From JAXFQS01 sp034178815 (GTDB lineage Bacteria > Verrucomicrobiota > Kiritimatiellia > RFP12 > DVOR01): a DNA stretch of 19,707 bases. The position numbers were made by a program, and so were the translations under genes. Of this stretch, positions 7,305-13,291 are shown piece by piece. The stretch is from contig JAXFQS010000005.1 of the NCBI GenBank assembly GCA_034178815.1, positions 1-19,707 of the forward strand. The letters run 5' to 3'. Position 1 is the first letter of the stretch. Each line of letters begins with the position of its first letter. The notes under the pieces were generated by a model. That model saw nothing but the letters and a program-made list of their open reading frames with translations. It was not told the DNA's origin and ran no database searches.

Positions 7305-7522
7305 GAGTGGTGGCAACCGCACCCGGAGGAGCAGTGGTGGGCGTGGGGGCAGGGTTCTTGGCAGGAGGTTATGCGGGCGTTGGCGACGGCGAAGGTGGAG
7401 AGGTTTTTGGTGGGTTTTGGGGCGCCGCAGGCGGGGCATTTGGAGGGTTTGTCGGATAGGGTGCGGGCGAGGTGTTCGAAGGTGTGGCCGCAGCGGGTGC
7501 AGGTGTAGGTGTAGAGTGGCAT
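7301..7522 (-). CDS. FmdB-family zinc ribbon protein with Cys/His-rich tail
   Basis: The 73-aa product begins MPLYTYTCTRCGHTFEHLAR, the standard FmdB regulatory-protein opening. CxxC pairs at C8/C11 and C29/C32 form the zinc ribbon. The C-terminal 20 residues are unusually metal-ligand rich (C54, C58, H60, H62, H63, C64, C68, C70, H71, H72). The family is widespread, and its proposed role in regulation is poorly defined. Spacing is 4 nt from the upstream hypothetical gene and a 4-nt overlap with the downstream TPR gene, so it is firmly inside the operon. Confidence 0.85.
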   Translation of the reverse strand: MPLYTYTCTRCGHTFEHLARTLSDKPSKCPACGAPKPTKNLSTFAVANARITSCQEPCPHAHHCSSGCGCHHS

Positions 7523-7526
7523 AGGG

Positions 7527-7856
7527 TCAGTTTCCGTTGGGGGCTGGGGCGATGGTGACGGTGACCTCGCCGCGGTTGGGTTGGATTCCTAGGTAGGGAT
7601 GGGTTGCGCTGATACGCACCATTCCGTCCGATTCCTGCGCATCTTTTGCCCTGAAAGGTAGGGCACCTTGGGGGGCTGGAGATTGGTTGGAAAGGATCTC
7701 TGGATGGGGCATATCGGGGTAGACGGGAAAGGTTGCGCGATGGTCGTTGGCATCCGGGGATGGGGTGCGCAGTGGGGCAATCTGGCGGAGGGGTGCCGTC
7801 TCGCGGTCGCGGCGGCAGTTGTAGGCGGGAAGGCAACCTGCCGATAGCAACCTCAT
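7527..7856 (-). CDS. Hypothetical protein, 109 aa, Pro-rich
   Basis: I do not recognise a family. ATG at 7856 overlaps the larC stop as ATGA and has GGAAGGA about 8 nt upstream, a better ribosome binding site than most genes here. The stop lies 4 nt before fmdB. These features support a real gene. The protein starts MRLLSAGCLPAYNC, which resembles a lipobox, but the leader before Cys8 is too short for a normal lipoprotein signal. The middle is rich in Pro, Asp and charged residues without predicted core (likely disordered). The C-terminus (MVRISATHPYLGIQPNRGEVTVTIAP) could form beta strands. Cellular location and role are unknown. Confidence 0.55.
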   Translation of the reverse strand: MRLLSAGCLPAYNCRRDRETAPLRQIAPLRTPSPDANDHRATFPVYPDMPHPEILSNQSPAPQGALPFRAKDAQESDGMVRISATHPYLGIQPNRGEVTVTIAPAPNGN

Positions 7857-8305
7857 GGAGCGATTCCTTCCAACCTTTGGGCTTCGATCGTTGCTTCCGA
7901 ATAGAGCAAGGGGTAGGCGACGCCGCTGCGCTTCGACAGTTCGGAAATCGACTCGTGCTCGGGGTAGAATCGCACCACATCGCCCCAACGACAGATCTTC
8001 ACGGATGCCAGCCCCGCGCGCGTCGGGACGGTCACCATCTGGCGCCGCATCACCGTACGCTCGACCGGGTATTTGCGCAATCCGATGGCGGTCGTCTCGA
8101 CAAAGACCAGGCGTTCGAGCTGCTCGACCAAGGGCTCCGGAACCAGCAACCTCAACAGCCAGCCGGGGCGATTCTTTTTCATCAGGCAAGGGGTATAGGA
8201 AGCATCGAGCGCACCGTTGGAAAGGAAGCGTTCCAAGGCCGCCCCCAACCGCTCTCCGGTGACATCGTCGAGGTTCGTCTCCAGCACCCAAACCGTCTCG
8301 TCCAT
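7853..8305 (-). CDS. LarC C-terminal domain protein (LarC2-like nickel insertion protein)
   Basis: The 150-aa product matches only the C-terminal half of LarC: ETNLDDVTGE (9-18), MKKNRPG (42-48), ETTAIGLR (70-77) and FYPEHESISELS (113-124). Full LarC is a CTP-dependent cyclometallase that inserts nickel into the pincer cofactor of lactate racemase and related enzymes. In Lactobacillus plantarum the protein is encoded as LarC1 and LarC2, joined by ribosomal frameshifting. Here the upstream gene is tcdA, and no LarC1, LarB or LarE is seen in the window. ATG at 8305 is preferred because GGGGTGA lies 5 nt upstream. A GTG at 8314 overlapping the tcdA stop (GTGA) is the alternative. The gene is in mid-operon. 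Confidence 0.82.
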   Translation of the reverse strand: MDETVWVLETNLDDVTGERLGAALERFLSNGALDASYTPCLMKKNRPGWLLRLLVPEPLVEQLERLVFVETTAIGLRKYPVERTVMRRQMVTVPTRAGLASVKICRWGDVVRFYPEHESISELSKRSGVAYPLLYSEATIEAQRLEGIAP

Positions 8306-8310
8306 ACGCC

Positions 8311-9003
8311 TCACCCCGCCACCGAATCAATTACCAGTCCCGCCAGCGCAAACCCGAACGGAGCGGTCACTTGAACCAACGATCCGCGCCCGGCGGCGGC
8401 TTGCGGACGCTCCAGACTATAGACGCACGGGTAGTCCAGAGAGACACCGCGCCGCTTGAACTCCGTGCGCACCGCCTTGGCCAGACGGCACGAGGTGACG
8501 CGGGAGAGTGGTGCCCGGCGGATAAGGGTCGGGTCGCGCTTCAACGCCGCCCCCATCGAGGAACAAAACCCCTTGCCCAAGGCCAATGCCCGCTCCGCAA
8601 GCAAGCACTTCGAGGGGACGCTGTCTATCGCATCCACCACCCAGTCGAAAGGCTCCAGCGGCAGTGCGGCAGCGGTATCGGCCGAGTAGAAGAGCACGCG
8701 AGCCTCCACCTCCGCCTCGGGCGAGAGCCGTCTCAGCCGCCGCGCCAGAACCTCCGCCTTCGGTTGCCCCACGCACTCCGGCTCGGCAGGCAGTTGACGG
8801 TTGATGTTCGACACCTCCACGCAGTCCCCGTCGACCAAGGTCAACTGGCGAATCCCGCTCCGCACCAGCGCCTCCGCGCACCAACTCCCGACACCACCAA
8901 CACCGAACAAGGCCACGCGACAGGTAGACAACTTGGCGACCCCATCCTTGCCGAGAAGCAGTTCCGCTCTTGCCAACCAGTGGCTCTGATTGATAGGCAC
9001 CAT
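8311..9003 (-). CDS. tcdA: tRNA threonylcarbamoyladenosine dehydratase (TcdA/CsdL, ThiF/MoeB superfamily)
   Basis: The product is 230 aa. The nucleotide-binding motif GVGGVGS (34-40), the LVDGDCVEVSNINRQ segment (56-70) and DAIDSVPSK (124-132) mark an E1-like adenylating enzyme. SSMGAALKRDPTLIRRAPLS and the SCRLAKAVRTEFKRRGV segment are typical of TcdA rather than ThiF or MoeB. No CxxC zinc pairs are seen. TcdA cyclises N6-threonylcarbamoyladenosine at tRNA position 37 using ATP. It begins 2 nt after the NAD kinase stop, with no strong Shine-Dalgarno, so coupled translation is likely. Confidence 0.9.
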   Translation of the reverse strand: MVPINQSHWLARAELLLGKDGVAKLSTCRVALFGVGGVGSWCAEALVRSGIRQLTLVDGDCVEVSNINRQLPAEPECVGQPKAEVLARRLRRLSPEAEVEARVLFYSADTAAALPLEPFDWVVDAIDSVPSKCLLAERALALGKGFCSSMGAALKRDPTLIRRAPLSRVTSCRLAKAVRTEFKRRGVSLDYPCVYSLERPQAAAGRGSLVQVTAPFGFALAGLVIDSVAG

Positions 9004-9005
9004 AC

Positions 9006-9818
9006 TCAGATTGGATGACGCAGGCTCCAGCCCAGTTTGAGCCTAAGAACCGCCAACGGATCATAGTCCGGCGCGACCACCAAGGGCACTTCCAACGCCC
9101 CCGCAAAAATCTCGACCCGCTCCCCTTCCCCGAGTTCGATGTCCTCCTGACCATCGGCGGAAACCAGCCACGGCACATCGCACCCGGAACGCTCGATGGC
9201 GGCGACAACCTTGTCCGGATAAACCAACGGGCGCGCCGCCAACGAATGCGGAGAGATGACCGCCATAACGGTAGCCTCGATGCCCGGCAAAACAACCGGT
9301 CCGCCCGCCGAAAGGGCATAGGCCGTCGAGCCTGTAGGGGTCGCAAAGACAATGCCGTCGCACAGGTAAGCGGCGACCGGATGACCATCGAAAGAGAGCG
9401 CGAGTTTGAGGGCGCGGGCGGAGTGGCCGCGAGCAATCGTGATATCGTTGAGCGCGACCGGCAGTTCGCGGCGAACGCCCCCGTCTGGGCCAAGAACACG
9501 CCCGGCCAAAGTGCGGCGGCGGCTGACCCTGAAAGTGCCGTCCGCCAAGGAACGGAGGATGTCGGCGAATTGCCGCTCCTCCACGCAAGTCAAGTAGCCC
9601 AGGGAACCGGCATTCAGCCCCACGATGGGCTTGCCGGCACCATAGCGGCGGACGGCCGAGAGCAAAGTACCGTCGCCCCCCAGCACAACAATGGCCTCGG
9701 CGGCGGCAGGATCCTCCTTGACGGAAAGGTTCAGACTAGATGCGAGCGTACGAACCCGAGAGGCCAATTCGGCGGCGCGGCTCTTGGCCGCGTTGACGAG
9801 CAAAGCAATGGAAGTCAT
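9006..9818 (-). CDS. nadK: NAD kinase
   Basis: The 270-aa product has GGDGT (47-51), NAGSLGYL (69-76), LNDITIARG (123-131, Asp where many family members have Glu in the 'NE' motif) and TPTGSTAYALSAGGP (160-174). It phosphorylates NAD to NADP with ATP in the cytosol. It is on the short side for bacterial NadK (about 280-300 aa), with a shortened N-terminal region before GGDGT. ATG at 9818 is 8 nt after the stop of the upstream secreted protein, with no clear Shine-Dalgarno, consistent with operon-coupled translation. Confidence 0.96.
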   Translation of the reverse strand: MTSIALLVNAAKSRAAELASRVRTLASSLNLSVKEDPAAAEAIVVLGGDGTLLSAVRRYGAGKPIVGLNAGSLGYLTCVEERQFADILRSLADGTFRVSRRRTLAGRVLGPDGGVRRELPVALNDITIARGHSARALKLALSFDGHPVAAYLCDGIVFATPTGSTAYALSAGGPVVLPGIEATVMAVISPHSLAARPLVYPDKVVAAIERSGCDVPWLVSADGQEDIELGEGERVEIFAGALEVPLVVAPDYDPLAVLRLKLGWSLRHPI

Positions 9819-9826
9819 AGGTAGAA

Positions 9827-10984
9827 TCAGGGAGATGCGTCGCCGACGAAAAACCAGACGAATGGCAACGGACGCTGGCGGCGGAGCGGTTGGATCCAGC
9901 GGAGCAGTTCGCCAGCCGTCGCATCGGGAGAACAGTAGACAAGGAGCGTGTGCATCGGCTTGTCAGGGTTGTCGAGACGGGCCGCGACCTCCGCGGCGCG
10001 TTCGGGGGAATCGAGCACAAAGGTGTGCGGGACGAGTTTGGGTTCCAGCCCCTGAACACGCCAATCCTCTTCTATCCACTGGAGCGTGTTGGTCGCGCCA
10101 AGATGGAGTTCCCAAGGTTGGAAAGGCCTCGAAGAAGGCGTACGCCACTCCCGCCGCGGAAGGAATGCCGGGAGGTAGAACTGGCCTTCGGCAGGCTTGT
10201 CGAGACGGACACCTCCAGGCGCCTCCAATGGCTTGATCAAGCGGGCGAGATCGACTAGGCGCGAGACCGGAAGATTGGGCGCCGGGCGGATGCGGAGAAA
10301 GAGGTCGCGCCCCGTTTCGGCTTCCTTGCGCAACATCCGAACCAAGGCGGCATAATCGGTCTCGGGAGTAACCTCTAGCGTGATTTCGTTGGCGCGCGGG
10401 AGGGCGTTGGTTGCGGGCATCCAGTCGAGGCGGATACGATAGCGCGCATGCTTCCGGAGCTTGCGAACGGTGCGGAAACGGCCATAGGTGGCGCCCTTGG
10501 AGGCTTGCACGGGAAGGTCGAAAAGGGTCTGCGAATCGTTGTAGAGAGAGATGACGGAAACGGGCGGCTCGGTGGCATCCCAACGGTTGCTGGCGACGAG
10601 CGAGAAGTGGAGCGGCTGGTGCTTGGAATCGGAGAGAACGGAAGACAGGGGAATCTCCCTGAGGTTGGGCTCAAGTTCGAAAAGTCTTAGGCTGAAATGC
10701 TCCCCTTTGGGCCAAAAGCGCAGGTCCATAGCGTCGCAGGAAGAGCCCCCGGCGAGCGGTCGGCCATCGGGTGCGCGGAGACTTTGGACACGCTGCCAGA
10801 GGGTGGTCTCGACGCCATCGGGGAGTACGAAGAGCGCCTCGTAGGCGCGGTCGCTGGATGAGCCGATGAGGAGGAACTCCGTCTCGACGCCGGCATCGTT
10901 CCCGGTGGCGAGGCAGTCGAGTTCGAGATGCTGTGCCTGAAGGGTTGCGGCGAAGAGAAGTGCTGCTGTGAAAAGGGGTTTCAT
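9827..10984 (-). CDS. Secreted protein with YdjY-like N-terminal half and possible ExbD-like repeats
   Basis: The 385-aa product has a signal peptide (MKPLFTAALLFAATLQAQ, likely cut near 18). Residues about 20-195 (VETEFLLIGSSSDRAYEALFVLP, then VISLYNDSQTLFDLP and a final strand) resemble the YdjY domain of secreted PVC-group proteins. The C-terminal part contains two segments of similar form, DYAALVRMLRKEAETGRDLFLRI.. and ..SPERAAEVAARLDNPDKPMHTLLVY. Each is a helix followed by a strand and a second helix, similar in pattern to the ExbD periplasmic domain but lacking a membrane helix beside them. Both domain calls rest on pattern only. ATG at 10984 lies 5 nt after the aminotransferase stop, and the upstream extension is rejected for lacking protein character. 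Function unknown; probably periplasmic. Confidence 0.7.
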   Translation of the reverse strand: MKPLFTAALLFAATLQAQHLELDCLATGNDAGVETEFLLIGSSSDRAYEALFVLPDGVETTLWQRVQSLRAPDGRPLAGGSSCDAMDLRFWPKGEHFSLRLFELEPNLREIPLSSVLSDSKHQPLHFSLVASNRWDATEPPVSVISLYNDSQTLFDLPVQASKGATYGRFRTVRKLRKHARYRIRLDWMPATNALPRANEITLEVTPETDYAALVRMLRKEAETGRDLFLRIRPAPNLPVSRLVDLARLIKPLEAPGGVRLDKPAEGQFYLPAFLPRREWRTPSSRPFQPWELHLGATNTLQWIEEDWRVQGLEPKLVPHTFVLDSPERAAEVAARLDNPDKPMHTLLVYCSPDATAGELLRWIQPLRRQRPLPFVWFFVGDASP

Positions 10985-10989
10985 GGTGC

Positions 10990-12174
10990 TCAGGCCTGGA
11001 CGGCGCGGAGCCAAGCAGGGGCGCTGCGTCGAATGATGGATTCGTCGACTGCGTAGCACAGGCGGATGTAGCCTGGGCAGCCAAATCCGGTTCCGGGGAC
11101 TGCGAGTATGTTCTCCTGAAGGAGGCGTTCGCAGAAGGCCTTATCGTTGCCGTCCGGGACTTTGGCGAAGATGTAGAAGGCACCCTTTGGCTCGGGGAAG
11201 TCTAGCCCGGCGGCGCGGAGGACTTCGACCATGGCGGTACGGCGGCGGGCGTAGATATCGAGGTCGACCTGCTCGTCGAGGAGTGCGAGGGCGAGTTTCT
11301 GGCCGATAATCGGGGCGTTGACATAGCCGAGGGTGCGGTTGACCAGCACAAGTGCGGCGCGGAGGGGCTCGACGCCGGGCATGTCGGGGTTGACGGCAAT
11401 ATAACCGATGCGTTCGCCTGCCATGGAGAGACTCTTGGAGAAGGATCCTAGGATGGCGGCGAAGGGGCTGGCGGGGAGGATGGGCGGAACTTGGACGCCG
11501 TCGTAGGCGATGGCGCGATAGGGTTCGTCGCTGAGAAGGAAGACGGGGCGTTGGCGTCCTTGGTTGACTTGCTGGAGGAGTTCGCCTAGGGCGGCGATGG
11601 TATCGGGGGTGTAGACGCAGCCGGTTGGGTTGTTGGGGGAGTTGACGATGATGGCGCGGGTTTTGGGGGTGATAGCGGCGGCGATGGCTTCGAGGTCTGG
11701 GCGGAAGTCGGGCTGGAGGGCGGGCACGGGCTTGAGGATGCCGCCGAAGTGTCCGCAGTAGGCACCGTATTCAACGAAGTAGGGGGCGGTGACGAGAACT
11801 TCGTCGCCCGGGTCTAATATGGCGCGAAAGAAGACGGTCAGGGCACCGGCCGCGCCTACGGTGACGATGATGTCCTGGGCACTCAGGGGGAGGGCCTGCT
11901 CGCGGGTGAGTTTGCAGGCGAGGGCTTCGCGGAGTTCGGGCAGGCCGGCGTTGGGCATATAGCCCAATCCGCAGGGGCGAACGCTCTCCTGGGCAATGCG
12001 GGCGAGGGCTTCGCGGGTCTTTGCGGGCGGGGGGACATCGGGGTTGCCGAGGGAGAAGTCGAAGACATTCTCGGCACCGAATTTCTTCTTGAGTTCGAGC
12101 CCGGCTTCAAACATCTTGCGGATGGCGGAGGAGGTCGAGAGGGAGGGGGCAATGGAGTCAGAAACGGTCTTCAT
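10990..12174 (-). CDS. PLP-dependent aminotransferase, fold type I (aspartate aminotransferase-like)
   Basis: The 394-aa product matches the class I/II aminotransferase family. Seen are FSLGNPDVPPP (40-50), the NSPNNPTG substrate and cofactor loop (178-185), DEPYR (216-220), SFSKSLSMAGERIGY with the Schiff-base Lys at about 247, and a C-terminal GYIRLCYA with the carboxylate-binding Arg. The substrate cannot be fixed from sequence; such proteins often use aspartate, alanine or aromatic donors. ATG at 12174 has AAGAG about 4 nt upstream. It is the first gene of the nine-gene minus-strand run, behind a near-consensus promoter, and its PLP cofactor is made through PdxA at the end of the same run. 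Confidence 0.93.
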   Translation of the reverse strand: MKTVSDSIAPSLSTSSAIRKMFEAGLELKKKFGAENVFDFSLGNPDVPPPAKTREALARIAQESVRPCGLGYMPNAGLPELREALACKLTREQALPLSAQDIIVTVGAAGALTVFFRAILDPGDEVLVTAPYFVEYGAYCGHFGGILKPVPALQPDFRPDLEAIAAAITPKTRAIIVNSPNNPTGCVYTPDTIAALGELLQQVNQGRQRPVFLLSDEPYRAIAYDGVQVPPILPASPFAAILGSFSKSLSMAGERIGYIAVNPDMPGVEPLRAALVLVNRTLGYVNAPIIGQKLALALLDEQVDLDIYARRRTAMVEVLRAAGLDFPEPKGAFYIFAKVPDGNDKAFCERLLQENILAVPGTGFGCPGYIRLCYAVDESIIRRSAPAWLRAVQA

Positions 12175-12218
12175 AATCTCTTTGGGGATGGGGTTGGGCT
12201 GCGGTTGTTACAAGGGAG

Positions 12219-12247
12219 AGTTTAACACAAGCGGGGGGCGGTGTCAA
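12219..12247 (-). promoter_or_regulatory. Strong sigma70-type promoter of the aminotransferase-to-pdxA operon
   Basis: On the minus strand TTGACA (12242-12247) is a perfect -35, separated by exactly 17 bp from TAAACT (12219-12224). Transcription would start near 12212, leaving about 38 nt before the aminotransferase ATG. No other good promoter was noticed at the junctions further down the run. Confidence 0.75.
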
Positions 12248-12269
12248 AAGCAATTCCGCCGCGCGGCGG
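12246..12269 (-). terminator. Possible terminator after the GNAT gene
   Basis: CCGCC (12256-12260) and GGCGG (12265-12269) form a GC-only stem with a GCGC loop (a 14-nt palindrome). On the minus strand AATTGCTTTT follows. The short T run overlaps the -35 of the next promoter, so termination and initiation elements are interleaved. Confidence 0.4.
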
Positions 12270-12292
12270 GGGGCGGCAGGAGGCTCGGATGG

Positions 12293-12922
12293 TCAGAAGA
12301 GTTGTCCCGGAAGGCGGCGTTTCTCGCGGGGCTCGAAGGTGGCATCGTAGGCGGCGAAGGCTTCCGGCTCGCGGTCGCAAACGAAGTAGGGCGCGGGCGG
12401 CGCGTATTCGCCCGAAAGCCCGTCGAGGTAGCCTTCGCGGAGGGGCTTGGCGAGGAAGAAGGAGGCGTCGGCGCCGGGTTCTAGGCCGTGGTAACGGATC
12501 CCGAAATCGGACGCCGGCCGAAAGCCGCTTTTGCCGTAGAAGGCACTATTCCCCTCGAAACAGGCAGCCCCGAAACCCAGCGCGGCGGCGCGTTCCAAGG
12601 CGTGGTCGAGCAAGCGCTTGCCAAGTCCGCGCCGCTGAAGCCGGGGCGTCACGCAGATGGGGCCCATCGCCAGAACCGGAAGCCGCCGACCGCCGTCGAG
12701 CGCCACTTCGGCGCGGACGAAAACAATCTGTCCGACGAGTTCGCCGCCGAGCAACATCACGGCATCGAGTTCGCGGACGAATGCCGGATGGGAGCGCAGG
12801 CGGTGCAGGACGAAGTGTTCGAGCGCGCCGGGACGGTAGACATTCCAGAAGGCGTCGCGAACCAACTCCTCGACGGCGCGTTCCTCTTCTGGACGCTCCA
12901 GGCGGATGACTAGATTCTCCAT
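12293..12922 (-). CDS. GNAT-family N-acetyltransferase (YhbS-like)
   Basis: The 209-aa product carries the acetyl-CoA motif VTPRLQRRGLGKRLL with QRRGLGK at 96-102, preceded by the LAMGPICV strand (84-91), and the FYGKSGF segment (128-134) seen in the YhbS (COG3153) group. The target is unknown. The C-terminal 60 residues continue past the core (FFLAKPLREGYLDGLSGEYAPPAPYF), as in that group. AAGGAG lies 10 nt before ATG 12922. The gene has its own promoter and probable terminator and so is a single-gene unit between the DUF4838 locus and the aminotransferase operon. Codons end mainly in C. Confidence 0.9.
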   Translation of the reverse strand: MENLVIRLERPEEERAVEELVRDAFWNVYRPGALEHFVLHRLRSHPAFVRELDAVMLLGGELVGQIVFVRAEVALDGGRRLPVLAMGPICVTPRLQRRGLGKRLLDHALERAAALGFGAACFEGNSAFYGKSGFRPASDFGIRYHGLEPGADASFFLAKPLREGYLDGLSGEYAPPAPYFVCDREPEAFAAYDATFEPREKRRLPGQLF

Positions 12923-12964
12923 GGGCGGGATTCTCCTTCGAATGGGGAAACGGGAATGCTCTCT

Positions 12965-12994
12965 ATTCTACCACTCCGCCGCCTCCCGGCGCAA
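12965..12994 (-). promoter_or_regulatory. Promoter of the GNAT gene
   Basis: On the minus strand TTGCGC (12989-12994) and TAGAAT (12965-12970) are separated by 18 bp. The expected start site is near 12958, giving a leader of about 36 nt that contains the AAGGAG site. Confidence 0.5.
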
Positions 12995-13232
12995 GCCACA
13001 TCGGACTCCGGACGGGCGGCTCGAATCAATCCCAGCCCCCGACAGGTTGCAACCGATCGCCCCCGTTCGTGCCAATTCCCTCGCCGACATCCTGCCTATC
13101 CTCGCCCCGTGAAGGTGTACACGAACGGGCGGCGTCCGGACGATGGCGCGGCACGGCAGCAAGACGCAAAACCAGAAGCAATCGATGCGGCCCAAAACGG
13201 TTTGACAGCCAAAAACGCATCCCGCCAATAGA
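12995..13232. other. Intergenic stretch without a recognised gene
   Basis: Several open frames cross this stretch on both strands but none has a start signal, conserved motif or plausible composition. A 10-bp palindrome GGTTGCAACC is present at 13045-13054. Otherwise I see nothing. Confidence 0.5.
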
Positions 13233-13268
13233 CACGGGGCGTGAAGACTTCCGCCTTCGCGCCCCGTG
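13233..13268 (-). terminator. Long stable hairpin after the shorter DUF4838 gene
   Basis: CACGGGGCGTGAAG (13233-13246) and CTTCGCGCCCCGTG (13255-13268) pair over 14 positions around an 8-nt loop, with a single imperfect pair. On the minus strand it lies 23 nt after the stop at 13292 and is followed by TCTATT rather than a long U-tract. It fits a transcript-end hairpin. Confidence 0.6.
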
Positions 13269-13291
13269 CCTGAACAATCGGGAATCGAGTC

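Noticed and set aside
7833..7856. Lipoprotein signal on the 109-aa hypothetical
   Set aside because: Cys8 follows a lipobox-like LSAG, but there is no room for a charged plus hydrophobic leader and no alternative upstream start in frame.
8417..9499. Minus-strand frame spanning the tcdA and nadK region
   Set aside because: It overlaps both real genes in another frame and is rich in Arg/Gly/Trp without motifs.
12906..13231. Small open frames in the GNAT-DUF4838 gap
   Set aside because: They cross the GNAT promoter or the hairpin region, lack start signals, and the translations look random.
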